Assembly: GCA_003254925.1 (NCBI GenBank)
Contig: QANZ01027390.1
Location: 29,859-93,858, forward strand
DNA: 64,000 nt
Origin: Chamaecrista fasciculata
Lineage: Eukaryota > Streptophyta > Magnoliopsida > Fabales > Fabaceae
Direction of reading: 5' to 3'
Of the stretch, positions 40,419 through 51,435 are shown one piece after another (position 1 is the first letter of the stretch; each line of letters starts with the position of its first letter). Made by a program: the position numbers and the translations under genes. The notes under the pieces were generated by a model. That model saw only the letters and a program-made list of their open reading frames with translations. It was not told where the DNA came from and ran no database searches.

Positions 40419-40690
40419 GAGGGTTATCAATCCCGCGTGAGAATTCTTATTTATAAAATTGAAGTACATCTGAAATAATAAAGGATATTCCTATTTATAA
40501 AAGAGAATTAGAGAAAACGCATGCCACGTGTCAACATGATATTGGTTGAGGGTTATCAATCCCGCGTGAGAATTCTCTAGAAGCAAGCATGTTGTGCTCA
40601 CGTGTCCCACGAACCTCAAGAGTGAGTAGTGCTCACGTGCCTTCTAAAACCAAGTGTGTGTGTGTGTCTAAGCGCTTCACGTGTCTCACG
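40419..40690. promoter_or_regulatory. Direct repeat and G-box cluster upstream of the VIM pseudogene
   Basis: A perfect 29-bp repeat starting 'gagggttatcaatcccgcgt' stands at 40419-40447 and 40548-40576. Four CACGTG cores follow at 40525-40530, 40599-40604, 40634-40639 and 40678-40683. G-boxes bind bZIP and bHLH factors. Which gene they served, if any, is unclear. Confidence 0.45.
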
Positions 40691-40994
40691 CATGCAGAGA
40701 GTGGACCAGTTTGTGTTGACCATGTGGCGTACGCGTCTCACCCTTTGCTAGGCATAGTACAACAATTGTTAATTGTTGTTTTAGTGTTGATTTCTTTCTT
40801 TTTTTTCGAGATTTTTATTAGGCTCAATAAACTTCCCCACAAGCGTAAAAGAGTCATAATTACGAAGAGAAGTATTTAGATAGTGTTATGCCCAAATTCT
40901 ATTATCTGTTCAAGTAAACTTATCTGGTGAAGTCACTACAAACTGATCATTGTCTGTCTTGCCATATGTTTCCTTTCATCCATTTAGAGGCTTA

Positions 40995-41485
40995 GGCTCT
41001 GTTTAGGAGCTTAATAGAGAATGGAATGGAATGGTTATTAGTGGAATGACATAGAAACGAATGGAGTGAGTGGAACGGTTTAAGTAGATATGTATTTGAG
41101 AGTTTTGATAAGGAAAGTGATGGGCAATTATCAATTTTATTTGGAAGTTATATATAATAAAAGGAAGGGGATGGAACGACTCATTGGTTATTTTTTTTTT
41201 CTTCCAATATTACTCTTAAGAACATAAGCATGTTGACTAAATCTAGAATGGTAAAATTGTATTTTCTTAGAAGGGTAAAACTGTACACTATATATTAAGC
41301 CACTCCTTTTCATCCTTGCTCTCCCATTTTGGAGGACAGAAAAAAGAGATTTTCGATGATTAACGAAGAGTTAGAATTCGCTTGTCATTTCATTCCATCG
41401 CAATAAAATCATCTAAACGCACATGATCATTTAAGCCATTCTATTCCTTTTCACTCCCTTTGTGACCCTCAATCTAAGCATAACC
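40995..41485. repeat. PIF/Harbinger-type MITE, 491 bp
   Basis: Left 'ggctctgtttagg' faces right 'aatctaagcataacc' with some mismatches. The 3-bp duplication tta is on both sides (40992-40994 and 41486-41488). The interior repeats 'gaatggaatgg'. Confidence 0.6.
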
Positions 41486-42125
41486 TTAAGATCATCTGTG
41501 ATTCCTGTGAATCATATAGCATCCTTGGTTAGTCTTTGTGATTTCTACGCATTATGACAGGAAGATGAAATGACAATTTCCAATATTATCAGCAAGAATC
41601 CTCATTGTGCAGCACATAAAATCTATTCTATCATGTTTATCTTTAAAAAATCTGGGGTGTTACATATCTGAAAAAATTAGTGCTTTCACACACACTTCAT
41701 AATTCATAGCAAATTAATAGCTTGTTTTCTGTAGCTTTTATTACTTCAAATTTGACCCTTTCTGACCCTTACTTTTATTAAGTTGGATATGATTGTGTCT
41801 ACAAACATCTGGTTAAATATATTATCTTGGAATTTTGCGTTGATTCTGTGGGTGCTCCTTTGATTTTCATCTATAGATTAATGTTTTGATAATCAAAGTT
41901 GGGCTCAAAGATGATGGAATAACATATATTTCACTTCTATCACTTATCTTCTTTTGAAAGTCAAGCCATCCCACTTGTATCTTGCTCACTTACCTTCAAA
42001 GTGAAATGATTAAATGAGGACAGTGAATTGAATCAAGTCAAGCTGACATGGTTTTTTTTAGCCATGGGGACCGAGACAGTGGAAAGTTGCAAACCAATTC
42101 AAAGATTACTGCATAAATACATCAA

Positions 42126-42333
42126 TTTTATTTTAGTATGCCATACTATGCTCTGTTATTTGTAACTTTTCTAACATCAGAGACAGTATATGTTCTGAAA
42201 TTTTAAGAGAATTTTTTAGTATGGCATACTAAAATAAATTTTATTTTAGTATGCCATACTATGCTCTGTTATTTGTAACTTTTCTAACATCAAAGACAGT
42301 ATATGTTTTGAAATTTTAAGAGAATTTTTTTTA
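42126..42333. repeat. Tandem duplication, 113-bp period
   Basis: 'ttttattttagtatgccata' recurs at +113 and about 95 bases are nearly identical. Between the copies lies an inverted 'agtatggcatactaaaat'. Confidence 0.75.
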
Positions 42334-42635
42334 ATCCTAAAATTTATTTTAAAACTATGATTCAGTCCCTGTATATTTAAATATTAATTTTAGTCCCTGT
42401 TTCTTTTTTCAAATATCAATTATTTAATATATTTATATTGAAAATTCCCTTTGTGGTCTTTGATTTTTTTTTTTCTAAAAATATCATTTGTTTAGTCTCA
42501 ATAGATAAAGTTTTAGGGACTTGACGTTTATAAAAAAATCAGGGATCAAATAGTGTATTTTCAATATCCAAGGACTAAATCACAGTTTTGAGACAAATTT
42601 GAGGGCTAAAAAATAGGTTTACTCGAAATTTAAAA
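42330..42635. repeat. Foldback MITE (gagtaaa family)
   Basis: Left 'aaaactatgattcagtccc' pairs with right 'ggactaaatcacagtttt', which ends 'ggtttactc'. No clean duplication. Confidence 0.5.
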
Positions 42636-42816
42636 TTGGAAATTCTGTTTAAAAATTAAGGCAGGTAAGGTAAACCAACATATACTCCAATGTTTCCATT
42701 AATTATAACCAGTCAACTGTATTCATTTATACAGACAATAGCTGAAGCATATATCATCTTATTCTTTTAAACTACCAAGCTTTTCTTGTTAATTGCTTAG
42801 CTAGCTAGAACACCCT

Positions 42817-44364
42817 CTAATTGCCATATTTGGCCTTGTAGTCTTTCCAGAGCTCACCCACACTCTTCCCAAGCAGATCAACAAAGTACTGATCACTATA
42901 ATCACTTCTCATCTTCTTATTTAGTTCTGCAACAAACCCATTTCTCAAACTGTTCAAATAGTCCAGAAAATAAGCTGTAACATCATACCCTTGGTCCCAC
43001 CTATCTCCCTTACCTGCAAAGTTATTACGATCGAGATCTTACAATAGATCAAAAGAAAAAATAGATGCTGATCATTTTTTTATAAAACAAAGGCTAAAGT
43101 GCACTTTTGGTCCCATAACATTGACAAAAGTTTCAATTTGGTCCCATAACTTTTTTTGTTGCAATTTTATCCCATAACTTTGGAAAAGGTCTCAATTTGG
43201 TCCCGTAACTTTTTTTGTTGCAAGTTTGGTCCCATAACTTTTGAAAACGTCTCACCGTTGGTTCCAATACTGATTTCCATCCATTATCTGCCGCTAAAGA
43301 TGATCTAACATACTGAGTTGGATGATGACGTGGCAAATATGGGTGAAGTTATGGGACGAATGGAAATCAGTTTGGGACCAACGGTGAGACGTTTTTAGAA
43401 GTTATGGGACCAAAATTGCAACAAAAAAAGTGATGGGACCAAATTGAGACCTTTGCCAAAGTTATGGGACCAAAAGTGCATTTTAGCCTAAAACAATAAA
43501 ATATACATATAATGGCATAAAAAATCATTTATAAACATAAAATTACTCAAGATTTGTCATATTTCTATAGTTCATGAGTCATTAAAATAATTTGGTTTGA
43601 TATAATTTTCGTAAAACAACTTATCTTATTAAAGTGATCGATGTTTAGTTTCTTTTCCTTCTGTAAAACAAAAGTAAAATTTTAGAACAAGATTGTAGGA
43701 GTACAGGATCAACAAGATGTAAAATTATCAAATCATATATATAAGATCGCGATCTAAGTATGATCCTAGTGAATTTAAATCTTACTTTAGATTGAGATCC
43801 ATTTGTTTAAATAAGATCATAAACTCGTAAGATCATAATATTTAAATCAAAATCTTAATAACTATGCTGACCTGGTTTCACCCAATGGCTTGGTGCATAC
43901 CCCGCTTTGAGCCTCACATAATCAGCAATTCCTTCAATCAAGCCTCCATTTGCTTGGCCATTCCCATTCCACTGCCACACATGAGTCATCTCATGATACA
44001 AAACTCCAGTAACTTCTTTTCTTACATCCCCTGAGTATTGCCCAACATATCTTGAACTGAGATGAATCTCATTGTTTGTGGTGTATGCAACACCATCCTT
44101 GTCTTCCACAAAGAAGCTCACTTTCTGCACATTTTTTCTATCTGCAGGGGAATTTTTCTGCTGTAAGGTCCTCCATGTGAATTGGGTTGCAAAGTCCAGT
44201 GTTTGCTTCGCGTAGGCTTCACCTATTTGGTCCCGGAAGCGTATGCCACCAGAGGTTGTGAGGGCATTGTTAGTGATTGTGTATTCAACTGCTTTTGTTC
44301 CTTCAGTGGCTGCTAGAATTACTAGTAGAAGCAAAGAAGAGAAATGGATGAAGTGGTGAGCCAT
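42817..44364 (-). CDS. Plant basic secretory protein (BSP), gene 1
   Basis: BSP family proteins (PF04450; tobacco NtPRp27 is a relative) are secreted and defence-associated, with a metzincin-like zinc site; the substrate is unknown. Exons 44364-43872 and 43013-42817 give 229 residues, the usual length. The signal peptide is about residues 1-22 (MAHHFIHFSSLLLLVILAA). The motif HEMTHVWQWNG holds the HExxH zinc ligands, followed by LIEGIADYVRLKAGY. The second exon (GDRWDQGYDVTAYFLDY to YGN) is confirmed by homology to gene 2. The junction HWVKPG|KGDRW is seamless. The intron is wholly a transposon (see 43017-43866). A TATAAGT box lies at 44437-44431, 67-73 bp before the ATG. Two tandem relatives lie upstream. 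The gene is intact. Confidence 0.9.
43017..43866. repeat. hAT-like MITE that constitutes the BSP1 intron
   Basis: The left end 'caaagttattacgatcgag' and right end 'cttaataactatg' are inverted and match the lipase-intron MITE. Flanks cttacctg (43009-43016) and ctgacctg (43867-43874) match at 7 of 8 positions. The intron 43014-43871 is 858 bp, which equals the element (850 bp) plus one 8-bp flank. A 397-bp Mutator-like MITE is nested inside. Confidence 0.85.
43092..43488. repeat. Mutator-like foldback MITE (ggctaaagtgcac family), 397 bp, nested
   Basis: Same family and length as 29163-29559. Flanks taaaacaaa (43083-43091) and taaaacaat (43489-43497) match at 8 of 9 positions. It inserted into the hAT-like MITE and explains why this intron is much longer than that of gene 2. 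The centre keeps 'gatgatgacgtggcaaatat'. Confidence 0.87.
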
Positions 44365-46747
44365 GGTTGTGTTTGTTTCTCTTGAAGCTCTTGTGGGATT
44401 TGTTTGATTAGTGAAAAGTTATGTTGTGGTACTTATAGGAAGAGATTGAATTAAAAAATACAACTTGCATTGTATCTAGCAAGTTGGTGGGTCATTGCAG
44501 GATAGTGCTATCATAGGAAATTATTGGCTTGTTTACCACAGCTTGTCACTCCATTTTTGACCTTCTCTCTCACTTTAACAAAGTTGGATATTTGTGGATT
44601 AATACCTGCTCAGATATATTATCTTAGGATTATGTGTTAGGCAAGTGTGTCACCATCAAGCACAAGAAATGATAGTTGTTGGATCAAACTCTTTAACATT
44701 AGACCAAAAGTTATAGCTGCTAACACGGACACAATGCTATTTCCTTAACCCATATATAATAGGCGCTTAAGTGCCATGATTCGATTATGACTTAGTCCCA
44801 TATCTAGACCTCTGTTATAGGACAATTGCTGCCACATTTAGGCCAACAGTAGTTCTATACATTAATAATTTCTGAGGATTTTTATTTGAATCCCTTGCTA
44901 TGAGAATGATCTGTAGCAAAATAAAATGGCTTTGTAGTTTTATCTATATTTTCAATGGACAAAAACAAATTTATAACTGAGTAATTTGCTATAGCATTGA
45001 GTTTCAGGACTTGGTTTGTATGCTGAGATACATGGTTTGGATCTTTAGATGTAAGTTGGTGTTTGCTCATATTATTTCAATAGGCAAGGAGAAAGTTAGT
45101 CTTACATTAATTAAACATAGAATAGCAGGAAAAGATCAACGAATGTAATATTACTGATTATCTCATTTTGTTTACTTGTTTTCACATTTACTAATAAGCC
45201 TCTGGTTGACATGAATATTCTCAAGCTGAGAAGAGACCATGTGATGTTTACACAATTTAGATGCTGTCTGAGTTATTATAGATACATATTATCTCATTCT
45301 TATTAATAAAAAGGCTAAAATACACAAAATTCACCGGAGTGTGCAAAAGACCCCTGAACTTTGAAAAATGAAAAAAGACCTTTGAACTTTTGATTTCGTG
45401 CAAAAGATTTTTTTTTCTTTTAAAGATTTTCATTCTATAAAATTAAGTTTCTTTATATATAATTTTATAACTGTTGTTGCAATTTACATTCTTTCAAAAT
45501 TAAAATTAACTATTGTTGTAATTAATAATATAAAAAATAAAACTAAAATATCATTATTTTTTCCATGAAATTTTTCCCAAAAGGAGTTATTTGTCAAAAT
45601 TAAAATTTCAGGAAGTTATATGCATTTTAGCCTAATAAGAATAGTACCATATTTTTCTTGTGCAACCCCATTAATGTTTTCAACAATCTTGCTGAACTAA
45701 CTTTATGGGCATTTTTTCGGCCAAAAAAAAAAAACTTTATGGGCATTTTACTGTTAGCATCAGTGATTTGCAGTTGAAGAGGTTCCTTTTACAGAGCTCA
45801 GTGTTTGATTGTGAAGAGTCAGCTTCTAGTTTATCAAAACTGAAGTTTGTTAGATAGTTATGCCACGTGTACAGGTTGTTAGTATGTTAGCTGAGTTGTA
45901 AGTCTTCCGTTATGTTCAGTTAGCTTTCTATAAATACCTATCTCATGTATTAGGAATATTCATTAAGTCAATATACAGAATTCAGTTTCATATTTTGCTT
46001 CTTCTCTGTTTCTCATTTCTCTGATTTCTTTCTAGCTTTCATTTCTTTAATAGATTGGCATCATCATCTGTTCCTATCCTACATTTTGAAAGCAGAAGAG
46101 ATGCTTAAGAACAAAGCTATTGTTGTTTATAGATGTTATGTTTGATTCTGCACTGATTCTGTCATCTGTGGGGTGCTCCTAGGAATATCATAGCTTAATG
46201 TTTGATAATGAAAGTTGAGCTCCAAGATGTTGGAATAACATATATGACAGTGAAATGGATCAAGTCAAGCTGACATGTTCCTTTTAGCTATATTGTTGAC
46301 TGTGACACTGCAAACCAAGTCAAAGATTTCTGCATAAATACATCAATTGTTAAGTCATACTATTCTCTATAATTTTTGGCCTTGGAATTCAGATACTTGA
46401 AACTTGACAATATAACTATTGTTTTTATAGTTTTTGACTTTTTTCTGCATCTCTCAACAGCTTGCTTTCAGTTTCAGGTCAGGAATTTTGACCTTATTTT
46501 CATGCTTTTTGCATCCCAACATGAAACTTTACATGTTTTATGCTCAATGCCTGTCACTATCTCCATTTCTTCCTCTTTTAATGTTATAGAATAGGCAATT
46601 CTATTGGAAAACTTGCAGGTAAATCATTAATACATTTATGCAAACAAGAGACAACTGATGAAGTACATATATATCATCTTATTCTGTTAAAACAACATGC
46701 TCATATTCTCATCAATTTCATAGCTACTATAGCTAGAAGAACACTCT
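44365..46747. other. Spacer between BSP genes 1 and 2
   Basis: 44365 to about 44600 is the BSP1 promoter and is homologous to 51545-51780. No gene in the rest. Holds a foldback MITE at 45313-45632 and, at 46130-46340, DNA homologous to the 3' flank of gene 1. Confidence 0.55.
45313..45632. repeat. Mutator-like foldback MITE, 320 bp
   Basis: Left 'ggctaaaatacacaaaat' faces right 'tatatgcattttagcc'. Flanks taataaaaa (45304-45312) and taataagaa (45633-45641) match at 8 of 9 positions. The termini resemble the ggctaaagtgcac family, but the interior differs. Confidence 0.72.
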
Positions 46748-48195
46748 CTAATTGCCATATTTGGCCTTATAGTCTTTCCAGAGCTGATCCACACTCTTCC
46801 CAAGCAGATCAACAAAGTACTGATCACTATACCCACTCCTCATCTTCTTGTTCAATTCTGCCACAAACCCATTTCTCAAACTGTTCAAATAGTCCAAAAA
46901 ATAAGCTGTAACATCATAACCTTGGTCCCACTTATTTCCCTGACCTGCAAGGCAATTAAGATCGAGATCTCACAATGGATCGAAAGAGAAAAAAAAATAC
47001 TTGTAACATCTTAAAATTTAAATCGAGATCTTAATAACTATACTGACCTGGTTTCACCCAATGGCTTGGTGCATACCCTGCTTTGAGCCTCACATAATCA
47101 GCAATCCCTTCAATCAAGCCTCCATTTGCTTGGCCATTCCCATTCCACTGCCACACATGAGTGGACTCATGATACAAAACTCCAGTGATTTCAGTTTTTA
47201 CATCTCCTGAGTACCCTCCAACGTATCTTGAGCTTAGATGAATCTCATTGTTTGTGGTGTATGCAACACCATCCTTGTCTTCCACAAATAAGCTTACTTT
47301 CTGCACATCTTTTCTATCTGCAACAAATTTGTCAAATTTGAGAGTTCAAGCAAATTTGTTCGTGATTTTTTTAAAATGTTGAATATTTGATCTCTGAAAT
47401 ATTATTATCTGTGGAAACTAAATAGTTGATATTTATAGTAAAATCAGGGACCAAAAATTATATTTTTAGGACTAAAATATTATTTTGAAAAAAATTTAAG
47501 ACTAAACTCATATATTTATTTAGTTGATTAATTCAAATAACATAAATTAAAATGTAAAGAAAAACTTTAATTCATTAAAATTATAATCTATTCCATACAT
47601 AACCAACAACCATATATTAAATTACGTATAAAAATTAAACAAAAACATCATCCAAAGATATACCATACCAACTCTTACCTAATATTATAAAAATTAAATA
47701 AAATAACTCTCAAACTACAAAACTCACTAGACAAAAGAAATCAATATTTCAAATTAGGACTTGAAAGATAAGAGAAAAGATGATGAGACAATATTACATT
47801 GATTTCTGATCGATGAAATCACTAATTCACTGATAAAAGTTTATCCGAGTTTACGAATTTCTTCAGATGAAATCAGTCTGATTTAACAGAATTTGAGAAT
47901 TTTGACAAGGAGTTAATACAAAATGATTATGTATAAACGTAGTTAATGAGAGAGTTTGACAACCTGCTGGTGAATTCTGCTGGAAGATCCTCCATATGAA
48001 TTGGGTAGCAGAGTCAAGTGTTTGCTTTGCATAGGCATCTCCTATTTGGTCCCTGAAGCGTATGCCTCCTGAGGTTGAGAGGGCGTTGTTGGTGACTGTG
48101 TATTCTACTGCTTGTGTTCCTTCAATATTGGCTGCCATCATGATTGCTAGTAACAGCAAGGAAGAAGAGAAATGGATGAAGCTGTGATGAACCAT
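46748..48195 (-). CDS. Plant basic secretory protein (BSP), gene 2
   Basis: Tandem paralogue of BSP gene 1. Exons 48195-47964, 47317-47048 and 46944-46748 give 232 residues. The signal peptide is about residues 1-26 (MVHHSFIHFSSSLLLLAIMM). The zinc motif reads HESTHVWQWNG, so the HExxH ligands are kept although Met is replaced by Ser. The frame joins NSPAG/D|RKDVQKVSLFVEDKDG (phase 1) and HWVKPG|QGNKWDQGYDV. The second junction is the transposon-derived intron shared with gene 1 (103 bp here). The first intron (47318-47963, 646 bp) is missing from gene 1, which reads straight through at the same place. A TATAAATA box lies at 48293-48286, 91-98 bp before the ATG. The gene is intact. Confidence 0.9.
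46948..47042. repeat. Short hAT-like MITE (95 bp) that constitutes the second BSP2 intron
   Basis: The left end 'caaggcaattaagatcgaga' is inverted relative to the right end 'tcgagatcttaataactata'. A perfect 8-bp duplication ctgacctg stands at 46940-46947 and 47043-47050. The intron 46945-47047 is 103 bp, exactly 95 + 8. Confidence 0.9.
47318..47963 (-). other. First intron of BSP2, absent from BSP1
   Basis: On the coding strand it starts GTTGTCAAACTC and ends TTTGTTGCAG. The interior at 47390-47530 has 'gggaccaaaaatt' and 'aggactaaaat' units typical of decayed foldback MITEs. 'TTGTCAAA' occurs at the start, and inverted near the end, but no firm target duplication beyond GCAG was found. Confidence 0.7.
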
Positions 48196-48310
48196 GGTTT
48201 TCTAGTTACTTGTATGTGTGTGTGTGTTTGTTTCTGTTGAGTGTCTTGTGGGTTTTGGTTTGATGGATGAAGACTTATGTTATGGTATTTATAGGAAGAG
48301 ATTGAATAAA

Positions 48311-48580
48311 CAAGAGTAAATTAACAATTTGACCCCTAAAATATTACTAAGCTGACAACTCGATCCTTGCAAGATTGAAATGTACAGTTTTATCCATGAA
48401 AGATCAAAACGCTATACTAATTAGTTTTTAATAAAAAGTATTAAAGTATACTATTTTAATTCTTCAATGACTAAATATGTATTTTAATTTTTTAGAGATT
48501 GAGTTGTCAACTCTTTTTTTTTTTGATCGAAAGTTGTCAACTCAGTTATCTTTCAAATACCAAATTATTGATTTACTTGA
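48311..48580. repeat. Foldback MITE (gagtaaa family)
   Basis: Left 'gagtaaattaacaatttgac' faces right 'ccaaattattgatttact'. 'gttgtcaactc' is repeated near the right end. It starts about 20 bp beyond the BSP2 TATA box. Confidence 0.5.
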
Positions 48581-49161
48581 TAAATAAATACTACAAGTAA
48601 CTTGCATTGTCGGCCACAGTGCTTTCATAGGAAATTGCTGGCTTGCATATATCTTTTCTTGTAAGAAACATTTTAATGGCTTTACCATGTTTTATTTTGA
48701 CTTGTTCCTGTCTAGATTTTAAAACAAAGAGAAGATAGATGTGAAAATATTTTATTAGAGTTTAATAATTTTTCCTCTGAAAATTGATGAATTAATTAAT
48801 TTAATCTTTATAAGATAAAATGATAACATTAAATTTTGAAAAATGTAATTACAATCAGTTTGATTTTTTTTATTATTTATGATGCTTACTAAATTATAAC
48901 AAATATTAGTATAGTTCTAAATTATGTTAACATTAAAATTATTAATTAATATTAGAAAATTTAATTTAATGAAATTTAAATTAATATCCTAATAAAAAAA
49001 TGAAATCAATTATAATTGCCTATTTTAAAAACTAGACTTTATGATTTTATCTTTTAGATAATATATTGAAAAATATTTCATTTTTCATAATTATAACAAA
49101 AAAGTATATAGCCATTTTTATAATAATCTGTTTTTAATTTAAAGGTAAAATGAAGGTAAAT

Positions 49162-49290
49162 CATATTTTTTCTTCACCATGACAATGTGTAGCTGGCGTT
49201 AAATCTTCAATGCGAAGATTTTTATAAACATATTTTTCTTCACCATGACAATGTGTAGCTGGCGTTAAATCTTCAATGCGAAGATTTTTG
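49162..49290. repeat. Tandem duplication, 66-bp period
   Basis: 'cttcaccatgacaatgtgta' and the following 'gctggcgttaaatcttcaat' occur twice, 66 bp apart, nearly identical. Confidence 0.85.
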
Positions 49291-49671
49291 AATTGACTTC
49301 ATGACTTGTGTGGACTTATTATTAATTGGTCTGGCCATGGTAGTTTGACATTTGCCCTAATTTTAGGGTACCTTGGTTGTCTGTTATTATTATTATTCAA
49401 TGTCTCTTACCACAATTTGCAGCCATTTTTGAAGGAGTACATATCTTTTGTTTTTTTTTCCTGGGTACAGGAAGGAGTACATATCTTAAAGATGAAGAAA
49501 CTATTCAGACTCTTAAAAGATAAGATTTTTCTATTAAAAAAATAATTTTTTTTTAAAAAAAGTTGAACATTATAAGGAATTTTTATTTTAAAAAATATTT
49601 CATTATTAGTTAATCATAATATTAAAATTAAATTTTATGGACTTTTCAGGTTTATGAAAAACATTTGAGTA

Positions 49672-49906
49672 AACTAACATTTTAGTTCCTGAAAGATCAT
49701 CGGGCTAACAACTCAGTCGGTAAAAGATCGAAACGATATACTAATTACTCTTTTTTATGGACTAAATTGTATATCGTTTTAATTTTTCCAGGATTAAAAA
49801 GTATATTGTTTTGATCTTTCAGAGACTAAATGTTATTTTAATCTTTCAAGAATCAAATTGTCAGCTTGGTGATCTTTCTGAGACCAAATTGTTAGTTTAC
49901 TAAAAA
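49672..49906. repeat. Foldback MITE (gagtaaa family)
   Basis: Left 'gagtaaactaacattttagt' faces right 'accaaattgttagtttact'. Flanks aaaaacattt and aaaaatattt match at 9 of 10 positions, suggesting a Mutator-size duplication. Confidence 0.6.
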
Positions 49907-50411
49907 TATTTCCTCTTTAAGTAATTAATAGTTTAATGACACTGATTAGAGAATTATTTTTTTGAATGGTGAGATATTGAATATTATTTTCCCAATATTG
50001 AGGCGTTTTTGTTCATATATTCAAGCAGTCATGGAAAATGCCAAACGGAAGAGCTCAAATAATAATAATAATGACGACGACCACGACGATGATATAGGTA
50101 ATTAGGTACTAAGCCATTTGGATTATATTGTTTTAGAAGAATGAGTTGAGAAAGAGTGTAACAAAGTCAATGCATGAGCAACATGTATATATTATCAGAT
50201 GATATGAGTACTAAGCCATTTGGATTGTTTTAGAATGAGTTGAGAAAGAGTGTAACAAACCAGGTTCATTTATTTGTAGATTTTATATGAATATATAGGA
50301 TTCAAAGAGATTTGATTTAAAAATGAAAATTAGGATTTCTCTAGGTGAGTAAATTATATATAAATCATGCATAATTAGAAACGACCATAGGCCTCAGGCC
50401 AAAAAAAAAAA

Positions 50412-50934
50412 GTTCAAAGGGTTATTTTGATCTATTATATTTTAAAATGTTTAAATTGGTTATGAATGTCGGCAAAATGTTTCATTTTAGTTTTAAATAT
50501 TGATAAAATGTTTTATTTTAGTCCAAAACTATTGAATTTGATCATATTTACTCTCGTCTCTCATTTCAAGTTCAAATTAAAGGACTTGTTAAAAGGAACT
50601 CGTAGCTTTTAATTCGTTGCATTCAAATTTGAAACGAGATAGATTTGAATATATGATCAACTTTCTTTGTTTGATTATGAAACGAGCAGTCTACTTTTAG
50701 GACTGATTTGACCTCGTTTGCTGACGGCCCCCAACTGGATAGAGAAAGTATTTTTTGAGAACAATAAGTAGCTCTAAACTCGTCTTATTTAAATTTGAAA
50801 ATGAGTCATATTCAGTAGTTTGAGATCAAAATGAAACATTTTGTCAACATTTAGGACCAATTTAAATATTTTAAAACATAATGGACCAAAATGAATATTA
50901 AGACATACATTTAGGACCAAAATATCCTTTAACC
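50412..50934. repeat. Foldback MITE related to 20909-21501
   Basis: Left 'gttcaaagggttattttgat' faces right 'ggaccaaaatatcctttaac'. A-rich flanks on both sides prevent a firm duplication call. Confidence 0.55.
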
Positions 50935-51181
50935 ACAAAAAAAAATGAAACAACCGTAGGCCAAGTACAATACAAGTAGAGTATTATATTTTTTATTTTC
51001 GAATTTGTCATCAAATTCTTATATTTAGATTTAGACTTAAAAAATTGTAAAATAATTTATTTCTTATATATAAGTCTATTATTGTTACTATTATTTTTCA
51101 TTTATAATTAATCATTCAAATTAAATAAGTCATATATATAAATATATCATTAAATTACTTTAGCATATATGTAGTTATAAA

Positions 51182-51435
51182 CACTACAAAAAAATTATAT
51201 TTTTAATGGCGGTTAAACCGTCACTAAATTAACTTTGTGGCTGTTGGCAAACCGTCAGAAAAATAGCATTGGCAGTAATTTAGTGACGGTTTAAAAATAA
51301 CCACAAAAGAAGCGCCATAATTTTTTTTTTTGTGGCGGCTTCTAACTGCCACAAAATTGAACGAGGAGTAAAATTGAAAAGTTATTTCTGACAATCTTCC
51401 GGCAGTTTGTCAACGGCCACAATGTTGTAATTTGC
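51182..51435. mobile_element. CACTA-type transposon end, fragment
   Basis: Starts 'cactacaaaaaaatt', the typical CACTA terminus. It is followed by repeated sub-terminal motifs in both directions ('ggcggttaaaccgtcac', 'gtgacggtttaaaaa', 'gtggcggcttctaactgcc'). The matching TAGTG end is missing, so the element is truncated. It borders the BSP gene remnant directly and probably removed the rest of that gene. Confidence 0.65.

Larger units (their letters stand above)
41486..42816. other. 3' flank of BSP gene 1
   Basis: Positions about 41840-42130 are homologous to 46130-46340 downstream of BSP gene 2 ('gaatcaagtcaagctgacatg' in part), so the tandem duplication includes downstream DNA. Also holds the 113-bp tandem repeat and a foldback element listed separately. 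Confidence 0.5.
48196..51181. other. Repeat-rich intergenic DNA upstream of BSP2
   Basis: Holds foldback MITEs and a tandem duplication (listed separately), an AT-rich stretch at 48700-49140 and (AT)n-like text at 51060-51180. No gene. Confidence 0.5.

Noticed and set aside
49162-49290. Short repeats considered as a CRISPR array
   Set aside because: Only two units, adjacent without spacers, in a plant genome; it is a simple tandem duplication.
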